A stretch of 64,000 bases of DNA from an unicellular cyanobacterium SU3 (GCA_002172675.1 NETF01000032.1:1-64000), one strand, 5' to 3'; positions 18,253-27,525 are shown, counted from the stretch's first letter. Translations and numbers: made by a program. Notes: generated by a model not told the origin, from the sequence alone.

Positions 18253-19347
18253 TCAGAGCGACTGAGTGATAACTTTATTATATATTTCTAGGGTTTTGTT
18301 AGCTATGTGTGTCCAGTTCAGATAAGTTTCAGCAAAATTTCTCGCTGCTTTACTTCTTTTAATTTGTTCTTCGCGATTTTCTGCTAATTGTAAAATTGCA
18401 TTGACAAATCCATCTATATCCCCAATGTCTAATAATTCAGCAAAGTCATCTTTTGTATAATCTCGTAATCCTCCTACATCATTGGAAATCACAGGAAGAC
18501 CACAGGATATGGCTTCTACGAGAGCATTATTAGCAGTACAATCAAGAATTGGTAGGACTAACATACTTGCATTTTGATACAGTTTTCTTAAGCGATTATC
18601 AGAAATTCCTCCATACCAGTGGACTTGTTCATGCCGCGCAAGACTAATCAATTTTGAGGCAGTTTGTATTCGATTTTTTTGAGTAAGAAGAATATCAAAA
18701 TGAATATGAGGATTTTGTAAAAGAACTTTTTCAATAACTGCAGCTAAGGTATCTAAATCTCGAAGATGTTTTCCGGAAAATATACATCGGATAGATTCTT
18801 TATTATTTTGATTATCGTCTGATGGACAGAAAAAATTTGTATCTACGCCATGAGGAATAAAGAAGACTCGTCCAGGGAGATATTGTTCAAAGTACGAAAC
18901 TTCTCGATTACCAACTACTATTAAAGCATCTAAGTTAGTAATACTTTTCGGATGCTTATGAAGCAAACGCCACCATCCTGCAGGTTGATGAGATGTGCCG
19001 ATTATTTTACAAGATAAACGGTCTTTCCAATTAGGTAAAATTCCTAGTTGATCTTCAACATAAGTGACATGAATTAAATCAGGATGCCATTGTAAACTTT
19101 TGAAGATAGTCTTAATTTCTGCTGCGGTACTATCAAGAGCATAAATAGGACTACCTTTGGCTTTTTTTCCAACTCGTTCTACTATTGAACGCAAAATTTT
19201 TTTTTGGGGTTGTCCTAGATTTTGCCATACACTTTTATAAGTATCATGAGGAAGAAGAGTAGACATAGATTCACATAGTTGATCATAACCACTATGCTTA
19301 CCCATCCAATTAAAACGTCGTCTTAGCCAGAAAATTTTATGGTTCAT
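18253..19347 (-). CDS. Glycosyltransferase, GT4-like
   Basis: A 364-residue GT-B enzyme. The C-terminal half has the GT4 pattern: IRCIFSGKHLRDLDTLAAVI, QVHWYGGISDNRLRKLYQNA, and the donor-binding ALVEAISCGLPVISNDVGGL with the EX7E-type ending. The N-terminal acceptor domain holds HGVDTNFF at the domain joint. It likely adds a sugar from an NDP-sugar to a growing surface glycan. It is the last intact gene of the minus-strand sulfotransferase block. Confidence 0.85.
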   Translation of the reverse strand: MNHKIFWLRRRFNWMGKHSGYDQLCESMSTLLPHDTYKSVWQNLGQPQKKILRSIVERVGKKAKGSPIYALDSTAAEIKTIFKSLQWHPDLIHVTYVEDQLGILPNWKDRLSCKIIGTSHQPAGWWRLLHKHPKSITNLDALIVVGNREVSYFEQYLPGRVFFIPHGVDTNFFCPSDDNQNNKESIRCIFSGKHLRDLDTLAAVIEKVLLQNPHIHFDILLTQKNRIQTASKLISLARHEQVHWYGGISDNRLRKLYQNASMLVLPILDCTANNALVEAISCGLPVISNDVGGLRDYTKDDFAELLDIGDIDGFVNAILQLAENREEQIKRSKAARNFAETYLNWTHIANKTLEIYNKVITQSL

Positions 19348-19486
19348 ATCTCATTTAGTGTATAGACTGTTTATTCGGACTACATGAAAATAGTATCACA
19401 AAAAGTAAATCTCGATTTTATTATTATTTTATTCTTTAATAATTGAAATAACTCTTTTTATTTTACTCTTCATTTTATGAATCCTA

Positions 19487-19822
19487 TTATTTTTTTAGTA
19501 GACATTTTACTAATTTTGCTGATTGTTGCGGAGATGTTGTTGCGATTTTAAGACCTGAAGCAAGAGTATTTTCGTCAGCTTCAAGCCTCGTAATTGCGTC
19601 AAACAGGGCTGAAATATGGTTTTTTTGTTCTTGTTCAGAAAGATACTTATTTCCACTAATCGTAAACGTTGCCATTCCTTGGGTAAATAACGGTGATATT
19701 TTAATTTCATCCCTTACTGCACTCACCTGAGGATGACCTCTCAAAGCAAGATGGGTAATTGTTGTACCACTTCTACCTAGGCCAACAATAATATATCGAT
19801 TTAGTTTTTGTGTATCTTTCAT
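19487..19822 (-). pseudogene. Sulfotransferase, N-terminal fragment
   Basis: The 111 residues begin with a P-loop-like PAPS-binding motif, VGLGRSGTTITHLALRGHP, at 13-31, as in the other sulfotransferases of this block. They stop at KCLLKK, where families continue for another 150-200 residues. The 3' phosphate-binding (RDGRD-type) and later motifs are absent. The end falls at an A-rich run (CTAAAAAAATAA), compatible with a deletion or slippage. It is 26 nt after the next sulfotransferase gene. Confidence 0.65.
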
Positions 19823-19848
19823 GGGATTTTTATCCTTAAACTTTTATA

Positions 19849-20598
19849 CTAAATTTCGCTTTCATATCCTAATATACATAAAACTTGATCTGCTATTTCT
19901 TGAAAATAAATAGTTTCTTGTTTAGAAAAATATTTTTCCCAGTCTCCAGGTTTCCCTATCGACTTCTTCCGATATTTTATTAGTTGATGTTTTAATAAAT
20001 ATTTACTATTAAATATTTCAACCGCTTTCTGAATAATGTCTGGTGATACTTCTACTCCTAATCTCATCATTAAGCTTGCTAATGTTTCTTCTGGTATTGT
20101 CAATAAATCTTCATAGCGAATGATAGCAGTGGGTTGATGATTAAGCCAACTTTGAACATGAGATACCCACTCTGATACATGATCCTCTAAAAATCGAGAA
20201 AAAGGAGAAAGTTCTAATCGAGTTGATACTTTCTGAAGTCCTAGTTTACGACAAATTTTACTCGCAAAAGTTTTCTGAGGAGCATGGGGGTTCCCCTTAG
20301 CCCTAGACGATTTCTGTTTATAATAATAAGATAGCATCACATCACGGCCATCACGAACCATGTAAACAACGGGGGTTTGATCTTGTCCAGAAATGTTGAC
20401 ACTGTTTGTTCTAATAACTTTGCCCAGTTTAGCTTGATAGCTTGGATGGACTAGGTTGCCTTGAAGATAGGATTTTAGGTCTTCATCTTTAGATAAATGA
20501 TTGGGAGAATCGAAATCAAAGTATTCTGTGTTGAGGCAGTAGGCTAACAAATAGGCTAACCAAGTTGTCTGTGATTCAGGATATCCAATGACATACAT
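19849..20598 (-). CDS. Sulfotransferase, PAPS-dependent type with altered P-loop
   Basis: A 249-residue sulfotransferase-fold protein. The 3'-phosphate-binding motif VVYMVRDGRDVMLSYYY is near 76-92, and AIIRYEDLL near 158-166 matches the family. The C-terminal GKPGDWEKYF (215-224) matches the P-loop-like KG/RxGxxGDWKNxF motif of cytosolic-type sulfotransferases. However, the 5'-phosphosulfate loop, normally YPKSGTTW, reads YPESQTTW at 6-13, with Glu for Lys and Gln for Gly. It would transfer sulfate from PAPS to a hydroxyl group if active. The altered loop leaves activity uncertain. Confidence 0.82.
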   Translation of the reverse strand: MYVIGYPESQTTWLAYLLAYCLNTEYFDFDSPNHLSKDEDLKSYLQGNLVHPSYQAKLGKVIRTNSVNISGQDQTPVVYMVRDGRDVMLSYYYKQKSSRAKGNPHAPQKTFASKICRKLGLQKVSTRLELSPFSRFLEDHVSEWVSHVQSWLNHQPTAIIRYEDLLTIPEETLASLMMRLGVEVSPDIIQKAVEIFNSKYLLKHQLIKYRKKSIGKPGDWEKYFSKQETIYFQEIADQVLCILGYESEI

Positions 20599-20612
20599 AT
20601 TACTTGAATATA

Positions 20613-21377
20613 TTATTGATCAAGAAATTCTTCATAATAGGTTCCTTTTAAGGTATCACAAACTGCTTCATAATTTTCAATAATATCTTCCAGATTATCA
20701 GAATTCATTTTCACGATATCAGTGTTTAATGGATAAAAAGATTCTACGTCTAAAAACTCTAAAATTCTTGCTATTTCATTTTCTCGATCACTAATCAAGG
20801 ATTCATAAGTAATTTCAATACTCTCCATGTTTTGACACCAATTACGATAATAAGATACCTTTTTTTCTATATTTTCCAGATCACTCTTAAGATTATTAAT
20901 GTCAACAGTGATTTTTATAATTGGTAAATTCTTATCAGAAGAATAAATTCCCCTTGTTTGAGCAGTTTTTCTAGAAACAAGTGTTTTAAGTATATTAACC
21001 CTGATATTATGAATAACCTTTACATTATTGTTTTTAACCCATTGCAGAACTTCGGGTAACATAGCATCTTGTGAATACATAAACTTAAACCCAATGGCTT
21101 TAACGTCCATTGAAGATGTATAAATTTCTGTTAAATATCTATTAATAAGTTTTGTTCTGAAAAACTTATGATTGATTTGCCTGGTCAAAGATTTTTTTCT
21201 ATATTTTTCATATCCAATTTCAAAGTGTTTCGCAACCTTAGATCGCTTAGATCGGTTTACAAGATTTTTTTGAAATAATTCAGAGTAACACTCTATTTGG
21301 GGATGACTCAATAGTAAATGAGTCAGAAAAGTAGAGCCTGTACGTTGTGTTGTCAGAATAATAAATTGAATAGTCAT
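20613..21377 (-). CDS. Sulfotransferase (Stf0-like)
   Basis: A 254-residue sulfotransferase with the N-terminal PAPS loop FIILTTQRTGSTFLTHLLLS at 5-24 and SHPQIECYSELFQ, like the Stf0 trehalose-sulfotransferase group. MDVKAIGFKFMYSQ and VKVIHNIRVNILKTLVSRK supply the 3'-phosphate region, and EITYESLI the later helix. The substrate is unknown. It is followed 14 nt later by the next sulfotransferase, so the two are probably cotranscribed. Confidence 0.85.
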   Translation of the reverse strand: MTIQFIILTTQRTGSTFLTHLLLSHPQIECYSELFQKNLVNRSKRSKVAKHFEIGYEKYRKKSLTRQINHKFFRTKLINRYLTEIYTSSMDVKAIGFKFMYSQDAMLPEVLQWVKNNNVKVIHNIRVNILKTLVSRKTAQTRGIYSSDKNLPIIKITVDINNLKSDLENIEKKVSYYRNWCQNMESIEITYESLISDRENEIARILEFLDVESFYPLNTDIVKMNSDNLEDIIENYEAVCDTLKGTYYEEFLDQ

Positions 21378-21384
21378 TCGTATT

Positions 21385-22221
21385 TTAATTTAATGTTTTT
21401 TGATAGCCATATTTTACCAGTAAATAATCAGCAAAAGAAGCCGCTATTAATTTATCAGTGTTGGTAAATTTATTTTCCCATTGTCCAACTCCTTTGTTGG
21501 TAATCTGAGATTTTTGTGAAACATCACGAGAACCGGCTTCCCACGTCGGAATATCATGTTTTTTTTGTCCGTAATTCAAAACATCCTCTGACCAAGGTTC
21601 GTCTATAAAATCTAAAACTTTTTCTAGAATGTACCGAGGTTCTTTAACTAAGTCTTCATAACGAATTTGACAGACATCTAACTTATACTCTTGTTGCCAC
21701 TTTTCAAATTGCGTTATCCAACAACACCATCTTCTTAAAGCATTCAGACCAGTATTTCTAATTTTTCTTTGATTGTTTCCAAAGTTTAAGTTTTTTCCCC
21801 AGACATCTTTTTCTTTGTAGGATGAACAAGCGACATCGCGACCATCCCGAATAATATGAATATATTTGCTATTAGGAAATAATTTAATAAGAAAAGGAAT
21901 TTCTGTAATGTGGTCAGGGGTTTTTTCTAGCCATCTTTTTTTGCCTTTTGCTTGAGCATAAGAATTTAAAATTTTAGAAAATGTTTCTCCTATGATTAAA
22001 GCTACATTATCTTCAGATAATCCACTAAAGTTAGCAACTGGGCCGCGTTTATCTTCGACTAAAGAATAATATAAATCTTTAAAAGAAGTTATGTTGCCGT
22101 AACTGCTAGCTGTCCAGGGACATTCTGGTCCCACAGCTAAGTTAGGATGAGAATCTAACATAATTCTCAGTAGTGTTGTACCAGAGCGTGGAACACCCAC
22201 GATAAATAATGCTAGTGACAT
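21385..22221 (-). CDS. Sulfotransferase
   Basis: A 278-residue protein with a complete set of sulfotransferase motifs: LFIVGVPRSGTTLLRIMLDS at 5-24, YIHIIRDGRDVACSSYKEKD near 120-139 for the 3'-phosphate, QIRYEDLVKEP near 186-196, and a C-terminal GVGQWENKF near 244-252. It resembles bacterial heparan/tyrosylprotein-type sulfotransferases that act on polysaccharides or proteins. It is 7 nt upstream of the Stf0-like gene (overlapping operon). Confidence 0.87.
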   Translation of the reverse strand: MSLALFIVGVPRSGTTLLRIMLDSHPNLAVGPECPWTASSYGNITSFKDLYYSLVEDKRGPVANFSGLSEDNVALIIGETFSKILNSYAQAKGKKRWLEKTPDHITEIPFLIKLFPNSKYIHIIRDGRDVACSSYKEKDVWGKNLNFGNNQRKIRNTGLNALRRWCCWITQFEKWQQEYKLDVCQIRYEDLVKEPRYILEKVLDFIDEPWSEDVLNYGQKKHDIPTWEAGSRDVSQKSQITNKGVGQWENKFTNTDKLIAASFADYLLVKYGYQKTLN

Positions 22222-22300
22222 CGGTATTAAAGTAAGTTTAGTTTTTAGAAAAACAGTATCCTGCGTATACTATCAGAATAATTGTAACAATTTTAAATTT

Positions 22301-22756
22301 TTAGGACTTGTTTAAAAAGTATTTGCCTTTCAGTAACATTATCAAATTTATAGAAAAAAATTTCGATTTAAACAATAGTTGCTTATGGCGTTCTAGCCAA
22401 TGGTAATCAATTCGTTCTACAAATAATTGTCGTAAACTGCTAGTGCTAATGATATTAATCTGACGTTTATCCAAACCATACAACATAATCCAGTTAGCTG
22501 ATAATTTTTTGGCTTCTTGCCAATCGTTCCAAACCTCACGTATTCCTCTTTGTTTTTGATAAGGCACAACTAATAAATCCCATGAACCATTTAGTATGGA
22601 CTTATCACCAATCAAGTCAATGTGTACATTTGGATAAAGTAGCCTCAATTCGTCTCTGAGTTGCTCCCAAACCCAAATTTCATGAGTGTCACGAACAGCA
22701 ATCTTAGTTAAGGTGGTAATTCCCGCTTTTTCCAAACGATAACTTAAATAGATCAA
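22301..22756 (-). CDS. Hypothetical protein in glycan cluster
   Basis: I do not recognise this 151-residue protein. It is mixed alpha/beta (HIDLIGDKSILN, WDLLVVPYQKQRGIREVWNDW), with no signal peptide or transmembrane helix. It might be a partial glycosyltransferase-like domain. The start appears to be TTG at 22756, supported by an AGAGAGGAAAA Shine-Dalgarno stretch before it; no early ATG exists. It begins 11 nt after the CgeB-like gene, so it belongs to the same operon. Confidence 0.55.
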   Translation of the reverse strand: MIYLSYRLEKAGITTLTKIAVRDTHEIWVWEQLRDELRLLYPNVHIDLIGDKSILNGSWDLLVVPYQKQRGIREVWNDWQEAKKLSANWIMLYGLDKRQINIISTSSLRQLFVERIDYHWLERHKQLLFKSKFFSINLIMLLKGKYFLNKS

Positions 22757-22767
22757 AATTTTCCTCT

Positions 22768-23763
22768 CTAGTTTAAAATGATATCTAGTATAGTCTCTGC
22801 TCGATGGTTATAAGTATGCTCATTTAACACTCGTTGACGAGCGCGTTGACTTACTTGCTCTCTTTGTATTGGAGAGTCAATATAGTATTTTACTTTGCGT
22901 TTTAATTCCTCAATCGACTCAAAAACAATTATCTCCTCTCCAATTTCAAAAAACTTGCCCAAGTCTGGTTTAGATTCTGTAATTACAAAACAACCGCAAG
23001 CAGCAGCTTCAAATATGCGCTCACTAAGACCATTTACTTGAAATTTTTTACTTTGCAAGTTGACGGTTATTTTAGAGGCATTATAAATTTTGGTTCTTTT
23101 TAAACCGTAAATAGGCTCATTACTAGCAAACTGCTTTAATTTTTCGCTGATTTCCCAACCAGGCCCCCATAGACGTAAATTATAGTTTGCCAATGATTCA
23201 AATAACGTAATTCTATTAGAATGAGGAGTTCCCAAAAAGCAAACATCAGCACCATATTTGTGTTGATCAGCTTCATTTAATGTTAAAATGCAATGTTCTT
23301 CTGGGTCACAACAAACACCTAAATGATGAACCTTTAAATCAGAAAACGATGCTTGAAGTAAAGGAACTAAGTAAGAATCTTGACAAAAAAAATGATCATA
23401 AATTGAAATACTTTCTGATTGATATCCACGCCACAAGTAAAGATTTTTTTCCCAAATAGCTAGTTTGCAACCAATCTGATTTTTAAGTTTTTGCAAAGTC
23501 TGAGATGTTAATCCCCAATTAGAACCATAGATCAGAATAATGTCAGGGTTAAACTCTTTAGCTTTTCTATAAAATCGATGATTAAATAATCGAATAGATT
23601 GGTTAATCATACTTCTGTAATTGATTCGTTCAAAAAAAGGCAAATCTTCCCCTACGGCAAAGAGTTTAGTATCCCATCCTAAATTAATGAATGCTTTTCT
23701 AAGCAGTAAACCTGAATCACTTGACCGAATCCCAATTGCAGAAAGTATTAATATTTTAGCCAT
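22768..23763 (-). CDS. CgeB-like glycosyltransferase
   Basis: A 331-residue GT-B glycosyltransferase of the CgeB/DUF3880 type. An N-terminal Rossmann half contains DIILIYGSNWGLTSQTL. The C-terminal half contains DVCFLGTPHSNRITLFESLA, LRLWGPGWE, the donor site GLSERIFEAAACGCFVITES near 245-264, and a final QRVLNEHTYNHRAETIL. Proteins of this type glycosylate spore or surface glycans and maturation products. It is in the middle of the block, between a sulfotransferase and an unknown protein. Confidence 0.85.
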   Translation of the reverse strand: MAKILILSAIGIRSSDSGLLLRKAFINLGWDTKLFAVGEDLPFFERINYRSMINQSIRLFNHRFYRKAKEFNPDIILIYGSNWGLTSQTLQKLKNQIGCKLAIWEKNLYLWRGYQSESISIYDHFFCQDSYLVPLLQASFSDLKVHHLGVCCDPEEHCILTLNEADQHKYGADVCFLGTPHSNRITLFESLANYNLRLWGPGWEISEKLKQFASNEPIYGLKRTKIYNASKITVNLQSKKFQVNGLSERIFEAAACGCFVITESKPDLGKFFEIGEEIIVFESIEELKRKVKYYIDSPIQREQVSQRARQRVLNEHTYNHRAETILDIILN

Positions 23764-23815
23764 TTTTATATAAAATAAATCATAATGTTACTTAATATGA
23801 ATTTTTTAAAATTAT

Positions 23816-24595
23816 TTAGAGGTTTTGTAGTTTTTCCTCCTCAGTTTCAGCAATCTTTACTAGCTCCTGATAAAGTTCGCCATATTGTACATTCTGGATG
23901 TGATCAATCTGAAATTCATCCCTTAGATTTTCTTCAAAAAAATCATCTCCTTCACTGTTGAGTGATAACGTGTGAGCAATGTGGCGTACTGCTGAACGAT
24001 AACGCTCTGACTCCCAATCAAAATTAATAATGGGAAACGGATTCTTTCGATATAAAGAAATGAGTTGGTAATTGTATTGAAACCACAATTCTTTCCAGTT
24101 CACCTTGCGATTAATTTTTAATATCCCTGCTTGTTGTCTTTTTTCCAGAGACGATACTACGCTCATCGGATGACGAAACGTTCCTATAAAAGTTGTATTC
24201 GGGTCGAGCCATGCTGATAAACAAAAAAGCATTCGAGGATCTTTAATTCCCCAAATCTTATCTGAATCTCTCATCTGTTGCTTAAATTCTTTGATTTGTT
24301 GCTGTAAAACAGAGGGGATTGATTGAACCTGCACTGGCTCATACCAAGAACCACCATTAGCAGAAAGGAGTTGATCGTTAATACTGATAACAGTAGAACT
24401 TTCTTGATTCCCTTTCTTATTAAATTTATTGCTATTGGAAACTTGACCTACATAAAGTCCATATTGTTTAAGCATCCCAGTTAAACAGGAAGTTCCACTG
24501 CGATGCATACCAAGAATAAGTACACTATGGTAAACCGAATCACCTAATCCGAATTTTTGAGAAAACCAAGAGTTGAGATTAAAAGAGAACTTCAT
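23816..24595 (-). CDS. Sulfotransferase family protein
   Basis: A 259-residue protein with a clear N-terminal PAPS loop, VLILGMHRSGTSCLTGMLKQ, near 26-45. IWGIKDPRMLFCLSAWL near 114-130 and FIGTFRHPMSVVSSLEKRQ near 136-154 correspond to the 3'-phosphate region. This GMHRSGTS subgroup is common next to glycosyltransferases in cyanobacterial and other glycan clusters. The substrate is not known. It lies 78 nt downstream of the ABC ATPase. Confidence 0.85.
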   Translation of the reverse strand: MKFSFNLNSWFSQKFGLGDSVYHSVLILGMHRSGTSCLTGMLKQYGLYVGQVSNSNKFNKKGNQESSTVISINDQLLSANGGSWYEPVQVQSIPSVLQQQIKEFKQQMRDSDKIWGIKDPRMLFCLSAWLDPNTTFIGTFRHPMSVVSSLEKRQQAGILKINRKVNWKELWFQYNYQLISLYRKNPFPIINFDWESERYRSAVRHIAHTLSLNSEGDDFFEENLRDEFQIDHIQNVQYGELYQELVKIAETEEEKLQNL

Positions 24596-24673
24596 ATATT
24601 ATATAGAACAATATTGATTGAATTTGTTTTTAACTGCAAAGATTTTAAAAATTATTTACTTTACAACACAATT

Positions 24674-25873
24674 TTACTTCTGAATCTTCCAGTTTCCAGA
24701 GATTTGTACAAATGCGTAACCGAAAAAATCGCCAGCGACTCTAAACTTTTTATAGTTGTAATATTTGACTAAAACCTCTCCAATACCTTCAGTTTGAATG
24801 CCCAATGATATGGAATAGTTGCCAGGATTCAAATTTATTGAACCCAAATTGATAGAAATCTGCATCTTTTCTCCAGAGTTTGCTATTTCTAGGTTTTGGT
24901 AATGAGAATTACATTGGGCGATATTTTGTAACTCTTCGCCTAAAATAGTGATTCCAACACTAGGAAACCTAATATCAGGGTCGATTGTAGCATGAATATG
25001 AACTATCAGTTCATCTAAATAATTAATTTCATCAATGCCTTTGACACCATTGCTCTCTAGTTCTATTTCGTGAATAATTGCTTGACCATTACCAGTTACA
25101 ATACCTTCTTCTTCTCCTTGAAAATAAGAATAAAACTTATCGATTCCTCTAGGAACATCTTTTCCTTGAAAAACGGGGTTTCCATGATTCATGACTAAAA
25201 TATCAGAACAAACACGGTTAATTTGGGGCATACTATGGGAAACTAAAATAACCGCAGCATTTTTCATCATCTTATAAATGCTGTTAAAACACTTAGCTCG
25301 GAAGCCTACGTCTCCCACTGCTAGGACTTCATCTAAGAGTAAGACATCAGGTTCCATTTGTGCAGCAACGGCAAAACCAAGACGAACTTTCATACCAGAA
25401 CTGTAATTAACAACTGGTGTATCAATAAATTCTTCTAGCTCAGAAAAATCAATAATAGCATCTAGTTTCTTATCAATTTCAGACCTAGTAAATCCTAAAA
25501 CTGCACCTCGACTATAAATATTTTCTCTACCTGTTAAAATTGGATTAAAACCTGCACTTAATTCAATTAATGCGCCTATTTTTCCCCGAAGTTCGATTCT
25601 TCCTTTATCGGGTTTTATTAGTCCATTGAGGATTTTTAAGAGGGTACTTTTTCCGGCTCCATTTGGGCCAATCAATCCTAAACATTCCCCTCGGCGTAAC
25701 TCAAAAGAAACATCATTCACAGACCAAAACTCGTCTTGTCTGAGTGTATGTTCATATTTTCGAGCCGTCACTTCTGACATGATATCCTGTACACCATACC
25801 AGAGAGACCGTTTGAGATCACGACAAAATTTTTTGGACACATGGTCAACTTTAACTAGGACTTCATCAGTCAT
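24674..25873 (-). CDS. Wzt-like ABC transporter ATPase with C-terminal glycan-binding domain
   Basis: A 399-residue ATPase of polysaccharide ABC exporters (Wzt/TagH/RfbE type). Walker A GLIGPNGAGKSTLLKIL lies near 71-87, the ABC signature VNYSSGMKVRLGFAVA near 155-170, Walker B DVLLLDEVLAVGD near 175-187, and the switch His in VSHSMPQ. Residues about 250-399 form the extra beta-sandwich domain that binds the non-reducing end of the glycan in Wzt. The partner permease (Wzm) is not in this window. It is first in the minus-strand glycan block. Confidence 0.93.
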   Translation of the reverse strand: MTDEVLVKVDHVSKKFCRDLKRSLWYGVQDIMSEVTARKYEHTLRQDEFWSVNDVSFELRRGECLGLIGPNGAGKSTLLKILNGLIKPDKGRIELRGKIGALIELSAGFNPILTGRENIYSRGAVLGFTRSEIDKKLDAIIDFSELEEFIDTPVVNYSSGMKVRLGFAVAAQMEPDVLLLDEVLAVGDVGFRAKCFNSIYKMMKNAAVILVSHSMPQINRVCSDILVMNHGNPVFQGKDVPRGIDKFYSYFQGEEEGIVTGNGQAIIHEIELESNGVKGIDEINYLDELIVHIHATIDPDIRFPSVGITILGEELQNIAQCNSHYQNLEIANSGEKMQISINLGSINLNPGNYSISLGIQTEGIGEVLVKYYNYKKFRVAGDFFGYAFVQISGNWKIQK

Positions 25874-26209
25874 ATAACACTAATCTCCTTATTAATATGT
25901 CGGATTCAAAAATAGAGGTCTGTTTATCTAAAGTTTGTCACTATACTTACAGTATTAAAAGTCAGATATAAGGCAGACTTGATCTTGCTTAATAAAATAT
26001 CACAAACTTAGCAAAATGGCTAAATAATTATTTAATTAACCTATCATACTACAAAAAATTTACTGTTTTGAAAGGATAGTAGCCTTGTAACATCGAAGCA
26101 ATATGCCAACTGAACAATGAACCAATGAACCACTGATCATTATTCTGACTCCATGACTTCTAATCCTCCTGATATCATAGAAATTGATTGTCGATCATAG
26201 AGGTAAGCA
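25874..26209. other. Divergent intergenic region between glycan block and DUF751 gene
   Basis: These 336 bp must hold the promoter of the minus-strand glycan block and of the plus-strand DUF751 gene. The sequence is AT-rich, with AT-rich tracts near 25965-26055. No repeat or RNA structure stands out. A 15-codon ORF (26153-26200) ends 9 nt before the DUF751 start; there is no evidence that it is translated. Confidence 0.4.
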
Positions 26210-26413
26210 ATGGGAGAATTCTTTGAGAATGTGGCACGTTATCCCCGTTATCTGATTAGCTTCACGTTAGGGGTGTTTTTAGTGTTTTTTGAGTGGATTA
26301 AACCCTTATTTAAAAATCCTGTCAGTGCGATCGCTGTTGGCGGTATGGGTATAGGGGTCTTTTCTTTACTTTATTTTACCTTACGAGCAATGTTAGGATT
26401 ATCTACTGTTTAG
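26210..26413 (+). CDS. DUF751 small membrane protein
   Basis: This 67-residue protein of the DUF751 family is found in cyanobacteria and plastids. Features are MGEFFENVARYPRYLISF at the start, a hydrophobic helix at about 15-30, FEWIKPLFKNPVSA, and a second helix at about 43-62. It is predicted to be a two-helix membrane protein, probably thylakoid-located, of unknown function. GAGGTAAGCA before ATG 26210 gives a good ribosome binding site. It is followed by a hairpin terminator. Confidence 0.88.
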   Translation: MGEFFENVARYPRYLISFTLGVFLVFFEWIKPLFKNPVSAIAVGGMGIGVFSLLYFTLRAMLGLSTV

Positions 26414-26443
26414 AAGTTAAGATAATCAGAAGTTAAGATAATC

Positions 26444-26475
26444 AGGCCAATAAAAATTGGCCTTAACTTTGTTTT
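26444..26475 (+). terminator. Terminator between DUF751 and PEP-CTERM genes
   Basis: AGGCCAAT-AAAA-ATTGGCCT (arms 26444-26451 and 26456-26463) is followed on the plus strand by TAACTTTGTTTTT. Given the convergent flanking genes, it may serve both directions. Confidence 0.75.
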
Positions 26476-27275
26476 TAACTCTCAGAGGTTCTTTTTCTGA
26501 GAATCCCTAACATAGCCATTACTCCCAACCCTGACAACAGAGAAGGTTCGGGAACTCCTACACTGTCATTGGGAATAGCTGGTTCGGAGGGTTCTGGTAA
26601 TCTTAAAACCGTTTGAGCTAGAACAACCATGTCATTATAATCTTGGTCACTCTGTGACGCTTTTCTATCCTCAAAACCGATGATATAGTCGTCTTCTGTA
26701 AATGGAATATTGATATCATTCAAGAGCAGTTCTTCACCTTCTCCTTGATACATTAGTGCTTGAGGAACTCCCTTGTAAATGTCATTACTGAGGAAAGTTT
26801 TGGATGGCTTTTCAAGGTTACGACTTAGGTAAAAACTAACTGGTCCCCCTAAATCATAACTCATATCACCGATTAAAAGCTTACTCTCTGAGGTTATGGT
26901 TGCTGAAAGCTGATTTCCTACTGTTGCATCTCCATCAAAAATTTCAAAATACCTGTTACTGTCATATAGGCCGAATGTATTCCTAGAAGCCAGTCCTGCG
27001 TCTTCGAGGATTAAAGAAAAATTCAGATCCAACATCCCTTGGGTGGGAACATCAATGACAAGGTTATTCCTCAAGTTAGAGGAACCGATTGTTCCAGTAA
27101 CAGTGGTTTCCTCAAGAAAACTGTCAAGACTTTGCGCTGATGCAGGGGTAGATGAGGATGAGATAAATCCCACCCCTAATGCAGCAAAAAAAGTTAGAGA
27201 AACAAATACGGGATCTCGGTTGAGTCGGTTTCTCAAACTTCGTAAAGCAATAAAAGGATAGTGCATAGTAGACAT
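26475..27275 (-). CDS. PEP-CTERM secreted protein with DUF4114 domain
   Basis: A 266-residue exported protein. A long signal peptide (hydrophobic about 24-40, ending TPASAQ) leads into a beta-rich body. A DUF4114-like stretch, IGFEDRKASQSDQDYNDMVV, is near 200-219. The C-terminal sorting signal is VPEPSLLSGLGVMAMLGILRK: VPEP motif, hydrophobic helix, basic tail. PEP-CTERM proteins are sorted by an exosortase and released to the cell surface, often along with exopolysaccharide production. This fits the adjacent glycan block, although no exosortase gene is seen here. Confidence 0.9.
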   Translation of the reverse strand: MSTMHYPFIALRSLRNRLNRDPVFVSLTFFAALGVGFISSSSTPASAQSLDSFLEETTVTGTIGSSNLRNNLVIDVPTQGMLDLNFSLILEDAGLASRNTFGLYDSNRYFEIFDGDATVGNQLSATITSESKLLIGDMSYDLGGPVSFYLSRNLEKPSKTFLSNDIYKGVPQALMYQGEGEELLLNDINIPFTEDDYIIGFEDRKASQSDQDYNDMVVLAQTVLRLPEPSEPAIPNDSVGVPEPSLLSGLGVMAMLGILRKRTSES

Positions 27276-27525
27276 AATGATGACAAAAGATAGGTTTTAG
27301 CTTGGTTCTTTAAAAAACAAGCTGGTTATTTACCCTCGAATAACTTTAATTAACCTATCTTTTCCTGTCAAGGTCACAAATAGTGGAATTCTCTTAAGAT
27401 TATGAGAAATTTGATCACAATAGACATGGAATAAAGTAGAAAAACATGGAAAAATGTGGAAACCGTAACATACTGTGGAGACTGTATGTAGTCAAAGATA
27501 ATGGATTTAGTTAGGATTGAATGTC

